Positions 28,461 to 37,824 of a DNA stretch of 64,000 bases are shown one piece after another. The notes below the pieces were generated by a model. The model was not told where the DNA came from. It was given only the letters and a program-made list of their open reading frames with translations, and did not search any database. How positions within the stretch are numbered: position 1 is the stretch's first letter; the number at the start of each line of letters is the position of its first letter. The stretch covers positions 62,001 to 126,000 of the forward strand of contig JABFGI010000001.1 of the NCBI GenBank assembly GCA_013112535.1, written 5' to 3'. Position numbers and translations under genes: made by a program. The stretch comes from Pseudomonadota bacterium (GTDB lineage Bacteria > Pseudomonadota > Gammaproteobacteria > Eutrophobiales > Eutrophobiaceae).

Positions 28461-29141
28461 GTGAGTAATTTAAAACATCGCATTATTTCGGCCAATGACG
28501 CAGATGATTATGTCGAATGGCATGAACCATTAGTACAGGGGAAAATAGCCAGCGATAGTGACATTCGTCCTCCCACTGCAAATCAAATGCAAAATCTTCA
28601 TAAAGATGCTTATGATGAAGGATTTAATATGGGCCGCAAAGAAGGGCGAACCAAAGGTTACAAGGAAGGTCATGAACAGGCTATTGCAGAATCATCAGAA
28701 CTTTTTCAGAAACTGGAATCTATAATTAACGTTCTCGCCGAGCCAGTGACTCAACTGGATGAAGAAATGGAAAACAGTATTGTTCAGTTAACTTTATCTA
28801 TTGCAAGACAACTTGTACGTCGGGAAATTAAAATTGAGCCAGGTGAAATTGTCGCTGTCGTCAGGGAAGCAGTACGTGCACTTCCTATCTCTGCAAGAAA
28901 TCCTACTATTTATTTACATCCTGAAGATATCCAACTTGTTCGAAATGCTTTTTCACTTGGCAATGATGAAAAATCGTATCGACTTGAAGAAGATTTATTA
29001 TTAACTCGTGGTGATTGTCGTGTTGAAACAGAATCATCGTATATTGATGCAAGTGTAGAGGCACGTTTGTCTGCTATAGCAGCAAACATGTTAGGTGATG
29101 AACGACAACAGGATAAAAATAATAATGACGATGCAAGTTGA
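28461..29141 (+). CDS. fliH: Flagellar assembly protein FliH
   Basis: 226 residues, GTG start. A polar N-terminus is followed by a Gly-repeat helix (GFNMGRKEGRTKGYKEGHEQ), the GxxxG-rich stretch characteristic of FliH. A conserved C-terminal half (about 95-215) contains LTLSIARQLVRREIKIEPGE and RGDCRVETESSYIDAS. FliH regulates the FliI ATPase and links it to the C ring. The last codons overlap the fliI start by 17 bp. Confidence 0.92.
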   Translation: MSNLKHRIISANDADDYVEWHEPLVQGKIASDSDIRPPTANQMQNLHKDAYDEGFNMGRKEGRTKGYKEGHEQAIAESSELFQKLESIINVLAEPVTQLDEEMENSIVQLTLSIARQLVRREIKIEPGEIVAVVREAVRALPISARNPTIYLHPEDIQLVRNAFSLGNDEKSYRLEEDLLLTRGDCRVETESSYIDASVEARLSAIAANMLGDERQQDKNNNDDAS

Positions 29142-30534
29142 CTCTGATCGTCGTCCTGTCTGGAAACAGAAAATAAATCATTTAATTGAAAAGAACCGTT
29201 ATTCAGTACCACTTGTTGTACAGGGAAGATTAATTAGAATGGTTGGCCTGACTCTGGAAGCAGCAGGTTGTCGTGCTGCGATTGGCGATTATTGTCGAAT
29301 CAAAAATGATCAAAACAAATCAATTGATTCTGAAGTTGTTGGTTTTTCGGGTGACAATCTTTTTCTTATGCCCACAGGTCGGCCTCATGGCTTATCACCT
29401 AATGCACGTGTCGTTCCTCTGGGCAGGACAGGAGATGTTGCTGTTGGCCCGGAATTATTGGGACGTGTTATTAATGGAGCCGGACAACCACTTGATGATG
29501 GTCCGCCAATTAAAGCCAGGGACAAAATCACATTAAACGGAAGTCCGATAAATCCATTAAGCAGAGAAAATATTAAACAACCAATGGATGTTGGTGTGCG
29601 AACAATAAATACGTTTTTCACCCTTGGTCGTGGTCAACGAATGGGTTTGTTTGCAAGCAGTGGTGTTGGTAAGAGTGTGTTGCTTGGTATGATGGCGCGC
29701 TTCACTGAAGCCGACGTTATTGTTGTAGGATTGATTGGTGAGCGTGGTCGTGAAGTAAAGGAATTTATTGAACATAGTCTGGGGCAAGATGGTTTGTCTC
29801 GATCCGTTGTTATTGCAACACCAGCAGATGATTCACCGTTAATGAGATTGCATGGTGCTTTATTGGCAACCAGTGTCGCCGAGTATTTTCGTGATCAAGG
29901 GCAGCACGTATTATTGTTAATGGATTCCTTGACTCGTTTTGCCCAGGCTCAAAGAGAAATTGCACTAACAATAGGTGAACCTCCTGCCACGCGCGGTTAT
30001 CCGCCTTCAGTATTTGCCCGCTTACCGGAATTAGTTGAACGAGCAGGTAATGGTGCAAATGGTCAAGGTTCGATAACTGCTATTTATACCGTGTTAACAG
30101 AAATTGATGCCGATAATGATCCTATAGCAGATTCAGCAAGGGCAATTCTTGATGGTCATATAGTCTTGTCTAAAAAAATTGCCGAATCAGGAATATACCC
30201 GGCTATCAATCTGGAACTTTCAATTAGTCGAGTGATGAATTTAATTACAGATCAGGAGCATCAAAAAGAAACACTTGCTTTACGCCATTTAAATTCAATC
30301 TATCAGCAGAATAAGGATTTGATCAGTGTCGGCGCATATCAACCTGGTGCCGATCCAGAACTTGATTTGGCAATAAAATTGCAGCCTGATTTTTTAAGAT
30401 TTATTAATCAGGGCATGAATGAAAAAGTAAATTACGCCCAGTCCATAGAGCAACTGAAAGAACTGGCAGATAAGTTTAACCAGGATAAATTAAACGCACT
30501 AGAGAACAACCCATTAGAGGATGATAATCAATGA
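29125..30534 (+). CDS. fliI: Flagellum-specific export ATPase FliI
   Basis: About 469 residues with the start at ATG 29125, chosen because AGGAT lies just before it; an in-frame GTG at 29095 would extend further into fliH. It resembles F1-beta. Walker A is ASSGVGKS (about 177-184), then GLIGERGREVKEFI, the Walker B stretch VLLLMDSLTRFAQAQREI and GYPPSVFARLPELVERAG. FliI promotes unloading of export substrates at the gate. Confidence 0.95.
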   Translation: MTMQVDSDRRPVWKQKINHLIEKNRYSVPLVVQGRLIRMVGLTLEAAGCRAAIGDYCRIKNDQNKSIDSEVVGFSGDNLFLMPTGRPHGLSPNARVVPLGRTGDVAVGPELLGRVINGAGQPLDDGPPIKARDKITLNGSPINPLSRENIKQPMDVGVRTINTFFTLGRGQRMGLFASSGVGKSVLLGMMARFTEADVIVVGLIGERGREVKEFIEHSLGQDGLSRSVVIATPADDSPLMRLHGALLATSVAEYFRDQGQHVLLLMDSLTRFAQAQREIALTIGEPPATRGYPPSVFARLPELVERAGNGANGQGSITAIYTVLTEIDADNDPIADSARAILDGHIVLSKKIAESGIYPAINLELSISRVMNLITDQEHQKETLALRHLNSIYQQNKDLISVGAYQPGADPELDLAIKLQPDFLRFINQGMNEKVNYAQSIEQLKELADKFNQDKLNALENNPLEDDNQ

Positions 30535-30962
30535 CGCGGTCTCAACGAATAAAAAAAATAGTTAACTTATCTGAAAAAAAGGAGCGTGATGCAGCACGTG
30601 AATTTGCTACGGTACAAAAAATATTAGCTGAATATAAAGATAGATTAAAACAACTCGAGAGTTATCGACAGGAATATACAATACAGTTGAAACCCGGTGG
30701 CGAAGTACAGTCTGCTTCCATGATGCGTGAACGCCAGGCTTTTATTATTCAAATAGATGAAGGTATACGTTTATTAAAAAATCAGATTCAAATTCAGGAA
30801 GCGATGAATAACCGTGAACGGGAAAACTGGTTAAAGCAAAAACAACAGCTGGATACAATGGAAAATATATTTCAACGCTTTCATAAAACCGAACAACAAA
30901 TGATGATATTACGCGAACAAAACCAATTGGATGAATTGAGTCAACGACAAGTTAAGCGTTAG
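30531..30962 (+). CDS. fliJ: Flagellar export protein FliJ
   Basis: 143 residues, nearly all one long charged coiled coil, as in FliJ, the central stalk of the FliI hexamer. Its ATG overlaps the fliI stop (ATGA). A terminator follows 6 bp after its stop, marking the end of the fliEFGHIJ unit. Confidence 0.88.
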   Translation: MTRSQRIKKIVNLSEKKERDAAREFATVQKILAEYKDRLKQLESYRQEYTIQLKPGGEVQSASMMRERQAFIIQIDEGIRLLKNQIQIQEAMNNRERENWLKQKQQLDTMENIFQRFHKTEQQMMILREQNQLDELSQRQVKR

Positions 30963-30968
30963 TTTAAA

Positions 30969-31028
30969 AGTGAAAAGTGAAACGAAAGGATTAACATTAT
31001 GCGCTTCACGCTTCACTCCAATTTTTTT
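30969..31028 (+). terminator. Rho-independent terminator after fliJ
   Basis: GTGAA-AA-GTGAA-A-CG pairs with CG-C-TTCAC-GC-TTCAC across an unpaired stretch of about 17 bases. It is followed by TCCAATTTTTTT. The stem is interrupted by small internal mismatches. It separates fliEFGHIJ from the fliK promoter. Confidence 0.65.
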
Positions 31029-31037
31029 ACACTAAAT

Positions 31038-31053
31038 TGGCCTCCCATTTGCA
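31038..31053 (+). promoter_or_regulatory. Sigma54 promoter of fliK
   Basis: TGGCCTCCCATTTGCA. TGGC and TTTGCA are strong and GG-GC spacing is 12 bp. It lies just after the fliJ terminator and 41 bp before fliK. Confidence 0.75.
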
Positions 31054-31093
31054 ATATCCATTACAAACTAATTTGTTTATATAGGAAACAAGG

Positions 31094-32275
31094 TTGAATC
31101 CAACACTAACAACAAACGTATTGAATGCAGGAAAAAGCATAGAAAACAATACCTTAGAATTATCCAGCCTGTCTTCTGGCGGGCTGGACAATGGTTTGTT
31201 AACGGGAGAATTTTCTGAAGCATTGGGCGAATTTTTATCGGCTGACGGCAAACTTAAGCCGCTTGATCTTGCCACCCTGAAACAGCTGGGCATTGAGCAA
31301 TTAAGTGATTTACAAGATTTAGCAAAGCTTAATTTACCTGCCGACTCACTGGATTTAGAACAACTGACAGCATTAAGTAATTTAATCACATCCCAACATG
31401 ACTCTGAAGTTGAAAGTATCGATATATTTGGTAACCCTGACGTACAAAGCTTGTTAAATATAAACCTGATAAATGATGAGCAAATTGAAGAGGGACTATT
31501 AAATAACAAGGCGACTAGTAAAACTGATTTGTTTTTAACAAAAGTCATCGCATCTGATACAGATGTTTTGCAACAATCTTTACTTAAGAAAGAATTTGAT
31601 ATGTCCAGGGCGTTTGATGAAATGTCGTTTTCCAAAATACTAAAAAATGGTGCTAATAGTGATATTGATTTTGCCAGTGAGTTTTTGACTCAAAACGGAC
31701 GTCAGGAAAGTAATATCACCAGATTGGTAGACCAACTAACGAGTATTGATAAACCTGTTAATTCGTTAAGTCCAATCAATAATAGTTCTCTTAAATCATA
31801 TTCAGGCATTGAGCATTCTGGAACGACTTTAAATCGTATTGAAGTACCTGTTAATCAGGCCGGATGGGGTGAAGCTGTCGGTAATAGATTAATGATGATG
31901 GCAAACGGTAAAATACATTCGGCAAATATACATCTTAATCCTGCTGAACTTGGTCCGATTGAAATTCGAGTAAGCGTTAACAATGAACACGCCAGTGTTC
32001 ATTTTGTATCAAATAATTCTCTGGTAAGAGATGCAATTGAAGATGCAATGCCGCGCTTAAAAGAAATGCTGTCGCAAAATGGTTTAAATTTATCTGACGC
32101 TAACGTTTCACAACAGTCACCGCAACAATCATCTCAACACAGTAGTCAATTTTTCGATGAACAAAATGATTCAATCGCGACGATCAACAATGAATCAATT
32201 GAAACTACTGATATTCAAACACAAAACACAAATAACAATCTGATAGACATTGGTCTCATTGATCAATACGTCTAA
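31094..32275 (+). CDS. fliK: Flagellar hook-length control protein FliK
   Basis: 393 residues, TTG start behind AGGAAACAAGG. The N-terminal two thirds are polar, low-complexity and unlike named domains, as usual for FliK. The C-terminal Flg_hook domain (about 255-345) is clear, with GWGEAVGNRLMMMANGKIHS, LNPAELGPIEIRVSV and MPRLKEMLSQNGLNL. A Gln/Ser/Asn-rich tail follows. FliK measures hook length and switches export specificity through FlhB. Confidence 0.92.
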   Translation: MNPTLTTNVLNAGKSIENNTLELSSLSSGGLDNGLLTGEFSEALGEFLSADGKLKPLDLATLKQLGIEQLSDLQDLAKLNLPADSLDLEQLTALSNLITSQHDSEVESIDIFGNPDVQSLLNINLINDEQIEEGLLNNKATSKTDLFLTKVIASDTDVLQQSLLKKEFDMSRAFDEMSFSKILKNGANSDIDFASEFLTQNGRQESNITRLVDQLTSIDKPVNSLSPINNSSLKSYSGIEHSGTTLNRIEVPVNQAGWGEAVGNRLMMMANGKIHSANIHLNPAELGPIEIRVSVNNEHASVHFVSNNSLVRDAIEDAMPRLKEMLSQNGLNLSDANVSQQSPQQSSQHSSQFFDEQNDSIATINNESIETTDIQTQNTNNNLIDIGLIDQYV

Positions 32276-32302
32276 ACATTAAAAATACACCTTTCAAATA
32301 AC

Positions 32303-32322
32303 AGTCTACGACTGTTTTTTCA
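32303..32322 (+). terminator. Rho-independent terminator after fliK
   Basis: ACAGTC-TAC-GACTGT hairpin (6-bp perfect stem) running into TTTTTTC. It lies 30 bp after the fliK stop. A second hairpin (TTTCCTG/CAGGAAA) follows about 15 bp later. Confidence 0.65.
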
Positions 32323-32427
32323 TTATATTTTTTCCTGAAAAAAACAGGAAATAATAGCAACGTCAATTGATTGACAAGGAGTATTTTGTCTTAATATAAC
32401 TCATTGATTAGAAAGAGAAATAACTAA

Positions 32428-32443
32428 TGGCATAGGGCTTGCT
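32428..32443 (+). promoter_or_regulatory. Sigma54 promoter of the fliL operon
   Basis: TGGCATAGGGCTTGCT. Both elements are strong and GG-GC spacing is 12 bp. It lies 35 bp before fliL. With the terminator upstream, it defines fliLMNOPQR-flhB as a separate unit. Confidence 0.85.
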
Positions 32444-32477
32444 AAAAGATCCTTGTAAACAATATGGAGAATTTATA

Positions 32478-33029
32478 ATGGCTGATGGGGACACATTAGA
32501 CAACGCTGAAGAACTTGAAAAAGAAGGTTCCAAGAAAAAGCTGCCTTTAAAGTTAATCATTATTATCGCTGCTGTTGTATTGATAGGTGGCGGCGCCGGT
32601 GCTTTTTTTATGATAGGTGATAAAAGCACAGAAGATGCAGCAGTTAGTGAGAATGCAGAAGGTGCGGAAAGTGAACAGGCTGAAGATGGAGAAGAGGGTA
32701 CAGGCGTAGCTGAAGCGCATTACTTCTCATTGGATCCTCCTTTCATCGTTAATTTCACAGGTAAAAGCCGTGCTCGTTTTTTACAGGTAAGCATTGAAGG
32801 TATGACCAGAGATGCAAAAGTAAAAGAAGATATTACCAAGCATATTCCGCAAGTTAGAAATAATCTTGTTTTATTGTTGAGTGCAAAAACGCATGAGGAA
32901 TTAAATTCCCCTGAAGGTAAAGCAGCATTACGTAAACAGGTATTGAAAGAAATTCAAAAAGTACTTGAGGCTGAAACTGGTAAAGAAGGTGTTGAAGATG
33001 TTTATTTTACCAGTTTCGTTATGCAATAG
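32478..33029 (+). CDS. fliL: Flagellar basal body-associated protein FliL
   Basis: 183 residues with the start at ATG 32478 behind GGAGA; an ATG at 32439 lies inside the promoter and is rejected. A short cytosolic N-terminus precedes one membrane helix (LPLKLIIIIAAVVLIGGGAG). An acidic linker and a periplasmic stomatin-like domain follow (YFSLDPPFIVNF, ending GVEDVYFTSFVMQ). FliL surrounds and supports the stator. Confidence 0.93.
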   Translation: MADGDTLDNAEELEKEGSKKKLPLKLIIIIAAVVLIGGGAGAFFMIGDKSTEDAAVSENAEGAESEQAEDGEEGTGVAEAHYFSLDPPFIVNFTGKSRARFLQVSIEGMTRDAKVKEDITKHIPQVRNNLVLLLSAKTHEELNSPEGKAALRKQVLKEIQKVLEAETGKEGVEDVYFTSFVMQ

Positions 33030-33049
33030 TTTAATAGTGAAGATTAATC

Positions 33050-34066
33050 ATGGCTGAAGATATTCTATCGCAGGACGAGATTGATGCCTTATTGACAGGT
33101 GTTGACGGTGGTGATGTTGAAACCGAAGATGAAAATATTCCCGAAGATGGCGAAGCAAAACCCTATGATTTTAGTAGCCAGGACAGGATTGTTCGTGGTC
33201 GCATGCCAACTCTGGAAATGGTTAATGAACGGTTTGCCAGAAACTTTCGTATAACACTTTTCAATTTTCTTCGTCGTTCGCCCAGTATCACTGTTGAAGG
33301 AATACAAATGACAAAGTTTGGAGAATATATCCATAGTTTGTTTATGCCTTCAAATCTTAATTTAATCAAAGTCAAACCCTTACGAGGAACAGCGCTATTT
33401 GTCTTAAATCCAAAACTGGTTTATTCAATCGTTGATTCATTTTTTGGAGGCGATGGACGTTACCATACAAAAATTGAAGGTCGTGATTTTACCAATACAG
33501 AAATGCAGGTCGTTAAAAGTGTTTTGTACAAAATTTTTGAAGATCTAAAAGAAGCCTGGTCACCGGTAATGCCACTGGATTTTGAATATACCGGTTCGGA
33601 GGTTAATCCTCATTTTGCAAATATCGTTACACCAAGTGAGGTTGTTGTTGTATCAACTATTCATGTTGAGTTGGATAATGGAGGCGGTGATATACACCTG
33701 ACTATGCCTTACTCAATGCTCGAACCTATACGAGAACAACTTGATGCAGGTGTGCAAAGTGATTCATCTGATATTGATCAAAGGTGGATAAATTCTTTAA
33801 GAGAAGAAATTAAAAGTGCACCAGTCGAAGTTTCCAGTACTTTAACGGAAACAAGTATTTCATTGCGTGATCTCAATAATTTGAAAGTGGGTGATGTGAT
33901 ACCTGTTGATTTGCCCGATTACGTTATTGGTGAAATCGAAGGTATTCCCGTTTTTCGTGGACAGTATGGACTTTCCAGAGGCAGTCGAGCGATAAAAATT
34001 GTTGAAATGATTCGCCACGATAACGAACCAAACCCGATTAAATATTTACAGGAGCAATCAAAATGA
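33050..34066 (+). CDS. fliM: Flagellar motor switch protein FliM
   Basis: 338 residues. The N-terminal CheY-binding peptide ILSQDEIDALLTGV is followed by an acidic linker. The middle domain has RIVRGRMPTLEMVNERFARN and FGEYIHSLFMPSNLNLI. The C-terminal SpoA domain includes LKVGDVIPVDLPDYV and FRGQYGLSRGSRAIKI. FliM is the CheY-P receptor of the switch. Its stop overlaps the fliN start (ATGA). Confidence 0.97.
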   Translation: MAEDILSQDEIDALLTGVDGGDVETEDENIPEDGEAKPYDFSSQDRIVRGRMPTLEMVNERFARNFRITLFNFLRRSPSITVEGIQMTKFGEYIHSLFMPSNLNLIKVKPLRGTALFVLNPKLVYSIVDSFFGGDGRYHTKIEGRDFTNTEMQVVKSVLYKIFEDLKEAWSPVMPLDFEYTGSEVNPHFANIVTPSEVVVVSTIHVELDNGGGDIHLTMPYSMLEPIREQLDAGVQSDSSDIDQRWINSLREEIKSAPVEVSSTLTETSISLRDLNNLKVGDVIPVDLPDYVIGEIEGIPVFRGQYGLSRGSRAIKIVEMIRHDNEPNPIKYLQEQSK

Positions 34067-34485
34067 CGGAAGAAACTAGCACTGCTGAAGAAGATGTTGG
34101 CGATGATTGGGCCGAGGCCATGTCTGAGCAAAGTAATGCGGAAGAGGAGGGAGCGACTGCTAACAGTGAATTACCAGAAGCGCCTTTACAAGATTTACAA
34201 CCTGAAAACGGAGGTAATGGCGAAACTACAAACCTTGAAGCAATACTGGATATTCCAGTTTCATTATCTGTTGAAATTGGTCAAACTAAAATCAGTATTA
34301 AAAATTTATTACAGTTAAATCAGGGGTCGGTTGTTGAACTTGAACGTCTGGCCGGCGAACCACTTGACGTAAAAGTAAATACTACTTTAGTAGCACACGG
34401 AGAAATTGTCGTTGTTAATGAAAAATATGGTATACGGCTAACGGATATTGTCAGCGCACAGGAACGTGTTAAAAAATTACAGTGA
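34063..34485 (+). CDS. fliN: Flagellar motor switch protein FliN
   Basis: 140 residues. An acidic, variable N-terminus (1-60) is followed by the conserved SpoA domain: ILDIPVSLSVEIGQTKISIK, LLQLNQGSVVELERLAGEPL and VNEKYGIRLTDIVS. FliN lines the bottom of the C ring and docks FliH. The start is coupled to fliM by ATGA. Confidence 0.97.
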   Translation: MTEETSTAEEDVGDDWAEAMSEQSNAEEEGATANSELPEAPLQDLQPENGGNGETTNLEAILDIPVSLSVEIGQTKISIKNLLQLNQGSVVELERLAGEPLDVKVNTTLVAHGEIVVVNEKYGIRLTDIVSAQERVKKLQ

Positions 34486-34494
34486 TGTATATCC

Positions 34495-34872
34495 ATGTTA
34501 TTAATATTTTCTAAGCGAGTTTTATTAGTAATAATTTTATTCTCTGTATGTAACAGTATTAATGCTACAGAGCATCTAACTGCATCTCCTGCAACAATCA
34601 ACATGTCAGATTATTTCAAGGTCTTGTTTGGACTTGTTTTTGTTATCGCTTTATTTCTAATCAGTACATTTCTTTTTAAACGTTATGGTAATGCTTCCAT
34701 GACAGGTCGTGGCCAAATACGTCTGGTTGACGGTTTGCATTTGGGTAATAGAGAACGTTTGGTGTTGATTGAGATAAAAGATAAACAAATATTGCTTTCG
34801 ATAACACCTGGACAGATTAATAAAATAGATACGATAACCCCGTCTTCCCTGGTAGAAAATAATGATGCGTAA
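34495..34872 (+). CDS. fliO: Flagellar biosynthetic protein FliO
   Basis: 125 residues. A cleavable-looking N-terminus ([16 protein letters not shown]) is followed by a membrane helix (about 38-56, [19 protein letters not shown]) and a small cytosolic domain with [20 protein letters not shown]. FliO helps fold FliP during gate assembly and is poorly conserved. Identity is firm by position: the last 11 bp overlap fliP. Confidence 0.88.
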   Translation: MLLIFSKRVLLVIILFSVCNSINATEHLTASPATINMSDYFKVLFGLVFVIALFLISTFLFKRYGNASMTGRGQIRLVDGLHLGNRERLVLIEIKDKQILLSITPGQINKIDTITPSSLVENNDA

Positions 34873-35599
34873 TTTACTTTTTATTTTATTGCTAATTCCC
34901 GGGTTCAGTTATGCACAAACGGGGCTTGATGTATTAACGGTAATAGATAATCCGGCAGGTGGTCAAACCTATAGTCTAAGTCTCAAGATATTTTTCCTGA
35001 TGACAGCATTGACATTATTACCTGCTGCTTTGTTAATGATGACTTCGTTTACCAGAATTATTATTGTATTGGCAATATTGCGTCAGGCATTAGGAACAGC
35101 ACAAACACCAAGTAGTCAGGTTCTGATTGGCCTGGCTTTGTTTTTAAGTTTGTTTGTCATGACACCCGTAATTGATCAGATCTATCAGGCATCAATTCAA
35201 CCGTATTTAAATGAAGAAGTAACAGCTAATGAAGCACTGTCTTTAGCTGAAACCCCAATACGTGAATTTATGCTGGCGCAAACACGCGAAACAGATATTG
35301 AGTTATTTGCATCAATATCTGGCAATAATGAAATAGCAACCGAGGATGATATTCCCTTTACATTAATTGTTCCTGCATTTGTTACCAGTGAATTAAAAAC
35401 TGCATTTCAAATTGGTTTTATTATTTTTATTCCTTTTTTAATTATTGATTTGGTCGTTGCCAGTGTTTTGATGTCAATGGGTATGATGATGTTGTCCCCC
35501 CTGATCATTTCGTTCCCGTTTAAATTAATGCTGTTTGTTCTTGTAGATGGATGGGCATTAATTATGGGTACGCTGGCGAACAGTTTTTATTTCGCATGA
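34862..35599 (+). CDS. fliP: Flagellar export gate protein FliP
   Basis: 245 residues. A signal peptide ([15 protein letters not shown]) precedes the FliP core: [40 protein letters not shown] and [20 protein letters not shown]-terminal pair of helices includes [18 protein letters not shown]. FliP forms the core of the export pore with FliQ and FliR. Two adjacent ATGs (34862, 34865) are possible starts. fliQ overlaps by ATGA. Confidence 0.97.
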   Translation: MMRNLLFILLLIPGFSYAQTGLDVLTVIDNPAGGQTYSLSLKIFFLMTALTLLPAALLMMTSFTRIIIVLAILRQALGTAQTPSSQVLIGLALFLSLFVMTPVIDQIYQASIQPYLNEEVTANEALSLAETPIREFMLAQTRETDIELFASISGNNEIATEDDIPFTLIVPAFVTSELKTAFQIGFIIFIPFLIIDLVVASVLMSMGMMMLSPLIISFPFKLMLFVLVDGWALIMGTLANSFYFA

Positions 35600-35865
35600 C
35601 ACCGGGAATTATCATCCAGATCGGGCAGCTTGCGTTATATAACTTAACGATATTGCTTTTGGTTTTGTTAGTGCCAGCATTAATTGTAGGTGTGTTAATC
35701 AGTATGTTTCAGGCAGCAACGCAGATTAATGAAATGACCCTGAGTTTTATTCCGAAGCTATTAATTACCTTGCTCGTGTTGGCTTTGGCGGGGCCATGGA
35801 TGTTAAGTCTGGTAACAGAATATACCTTGAAACTTTTTGAAAGCATTCCGAGCTTGATAGGTTAA
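35596..35865 (+). CDS. fliQ: Flagellar export gate protein FliQ
   Basis: 89 residues with the start at ATG 35596, where ATGA overlaps the fliP stop; the longer in-frame extension inside fliP is rejected. Two membrane helices (about 14-37 and 52-73) surround the family phrase [20 protein letters not shown]. The length is standard for FliQ. Confidence 0.95.
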   Translation: MTPGIIIQIGQLALYNLTILLLVLLVPALIVGVLISMFQAATQINEMTLSFIPKLLITLLVLALAGPWMLSLVTEYTLKLFESIPSLIG

Positions 35866-35887
35866 ATTAAAAACGATAAGAAAAAAA

Positions 35888-36667
35888 GTGTTTACTATTA
35901 CAACAAATGAAATAGTTCAACTGGTGCAAATGTGGTTGTGGCCTTTTTTTCGTGTTGCTGGTTTATTGATGACCGCACCGGTTATCGGCACACGAACAGT
36001 GCCAGTTCGTGTACGTCTCGTCATGGCTGTCTTAATAACGGCTATCCTTTTTCCGGTTATACCGGAAATTAAAACTAATGTTAATCCGGTTTCTGCAGAA
36101 GGTATTTTAATAACAGTTAAACAGATCATGATCGGTGTGTCGATGGGCCTTAGTATGAGAGTCGTTTTTATCGCACTTGAAATGGCAGGACAGGCAATTG
36201 GTCAATTAATGGGGTTAATGATGGCAACGATGGTTGATCCCAATAATGGAAATCAGGTGCCGATAATAGGTCAGTTTTATTTACTATTGGCTACATTATT
36301 ATTTATAGCTATTGATGGACACTTGATTATGATTAGTGTTCTTGCTGAAAGTTTTAATAGTATGCCTGTTAGTACTACAGGCATGTCGTCAGAAAGTGCA
36401 TGGGAAATTGTGCTATGGGCCGGCACTATACTTAAAACAGCCGTTGTTATTGCCTTACCAGCCATTGTTTCATTATTGATTGTTAATTTATCTTTTGGTG
36501 TTATGACGCGGTCTGCACCACAACTCAATATATTTGCTGTCGGTTTCCCTATTATGATCATTTTGGGAGTCCTTATTATTTTCTTTAATCTGAGCAGTTT
36601 CGTACCCCACATGATGGAAATGTTTGATGGTGGTGCTTTGATGATGCAAAAAGTGGTGACGCCATAA
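35888..36667 (+). CDS. fliR: Flagellar export gate protein FliR
   Basis: 259 residues, GTG start. Six or more hydrophobic segments are seen. Family phrases are FFRVAGLLMTAPVIGTRTVP, MRVVFIALEMAGQAIGQLMG and LSFGVMTRSAPQLNIFAVGF. FliR completes the FliP-FliQ-FliR gate. Its stop overlaps the flhB ATG by one base. Confidence 0.96.
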   Translation: MFTITTNEIVQLVQMWLWPFFRVAGLLMTAPVIGTRTVPVRVRLVMAVLITAILFPVIPEIKTNVNPVSAEGILITVKQIMIGVSMGLSMRVVFIALEMAGQAIGQLMGLMMATMVDPNNGNQVPIIGQFYLLLATLLFIAIDGHLIMISVLAESFNSMPVSTTGMSSESAWEIVLWAGTILKTAVVIALPAIVSLLIVNLSFGVMTRSAPQLNIFAVGFPIMIILGVLIIFFNLSSFVPHMMEMFDGGALMMQKVVTP

Positions 36668-37803
36668 TGTCCAGTGAAGATACCAGTCAGGAACGTACCG
36701 AGCAGGCAACACCGAAACGTGTTGATGAAGCACGTGAGAAAGGTCAAATATCCCGTTCCAAGGAATTAAGTACGATGTCAATCTTAATGGCGAGTGCATT
36801 AATTTTTGTTTTTATGGGGCAACAATTAGCGGCAAGCTTACAAAGTTTAATGAAAATCAACTTTATCATAGAACGGGAAAATATTTTTGATGATTTGTTT
36901 CTCTTTAATACAATTGTTGATTCTGGCAGTAATATATTGATCGATTTCGCACCTTTTCTGGGCTTGTTATTTCTCGTAGCTTTCTTTGCACCAATGATGG
37001 TCGGTGGCTGGTTATTCAGTCCGCAGGCATTGTCTTTGAAATTAGATAAATTAAATCCAATCTCAGGTATAAAACGTTTATTCAGTGCCAATAGTTTAAT
37101 GGAGCTGATGAAGACTCTGGCAAAATTCATCCTGATCGTCGGTATCGCTGTTTTTTTACTTTGGCACAATGTTTATGACTTATTGAGTGTGGGTCGAAAC
37201 GGATTGGAATCCGGGTTGATAGATGCCAGTAGTCTGATTATCGGAAGTTTTTTTATTGTTTGTTTAGCTACAGTATTGATTGCATCAGTAGATATTCCGT
37301 TTCAATTATGGAATCACAGTAAACAACTGAAAATGACTAAACAGCAAGTCAAGGATGAAATGAAAGATACGGAAGGCAAGCCCGAAGTTAAATCACACAT
37401 CAGAATGTTACAACAGGAACTGGCTAACCGCAGGATGATGGAGGCAATACCGGAAGCCGATGTCATTATTACTAATCCGACGCATTATGCCGTTGCGCTA
37501 CGTTATAAACCAGACGAAATGAGCACACCAAAATTAGTAGCGAAAGGTGCGGATCTGGTTGCTGAAAGAATTAGAAATGTGGCAAAAGAAAATAATGTCA
37601 TGATCTTCCCGGCACCAATGTTGGCTCGCGCCTTGTATTTTAGTACCAAAGTTAATCAGGATATCCCTGCCGGTTTATATCTGGCAGTAGCACAAGTACT
37701 GGCTTACATCTTTCAATTACGTGATAACGTTAATATTCTTCGAGGTGTCAAGCCAAAACCACCGACTGATCTACCTATCCCGGAAGAGTTTCAACATGAT
37801 TAG
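36667..37803 (+). CDS. flhB: Flagellar export switch protein FlhB
   Basis: 378 residues. An N-terminal charged segment (SQERTEQATPKRVDEAREKG) is followed by four membrane helices (about 35-210). The cytosolic domain contains the autocleavage motif NPTH (270-273). The domain ends in a basic/Pro-rich tail. FlhB switches substrate class when FliK signals that hook length is reached. It is the last gene of the fliL unit, 21 bp before flhA. Confidence 0.97.
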   Translation: MSSEDTSQERTEQATPKRVDEAREKGQISRSKELSTMSILMASALIFVFMGQQLAASLQSLMKINFIIERENIFDDLFLFNTIVDSGSNILIDFAPFLGLLFLVAFFAPMMVGGWLFSPQALSLKLDKLNPISGIKRLFSANSLMELMKTLAKFILIVGIAVFLLWHNVYDLLSVGRNGLESGLIDASSLIIGSFFIVCLATVLIASVDIPFQLWNHSKQLKMTKQQVKDEMKDTEGKPEVKSHIRMLQQELANRRMMEAIPEADVIITNPTHYAVALRYKPDEMSTPKLVAKGADLVAERIRNVAKENNVMIFPAPMLARALYFSTKVNQDIPAGLYLAVAQVLAYIFQLRDNVNILRGVKPKPPTDLPIPEEFQHD

Positions 37804-37824
37804 TTTTCTTAAGGAATAATCGTC

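Noticed and set aside
31027-31635. A 202-codon open frame antisense to fliK
   Set aside because: Ser/Leu-rich shadow of the fliK N-terminal coding region and promoter, with no ribosome-binding site.
35551-35595. N-terminal extension of FliQ inside fliP
   Set aside because: FliQ proteins begin at the membrane-proximal MTPG-type start, and ATGA overlap with the fliP stop gives the normal 89 residues.
36277-36747. A 156-codon antisense frame over fliR/flhB
   Set aside because: The sense genes are well conserved and overlap each other. No independent signals support the antisense frame.
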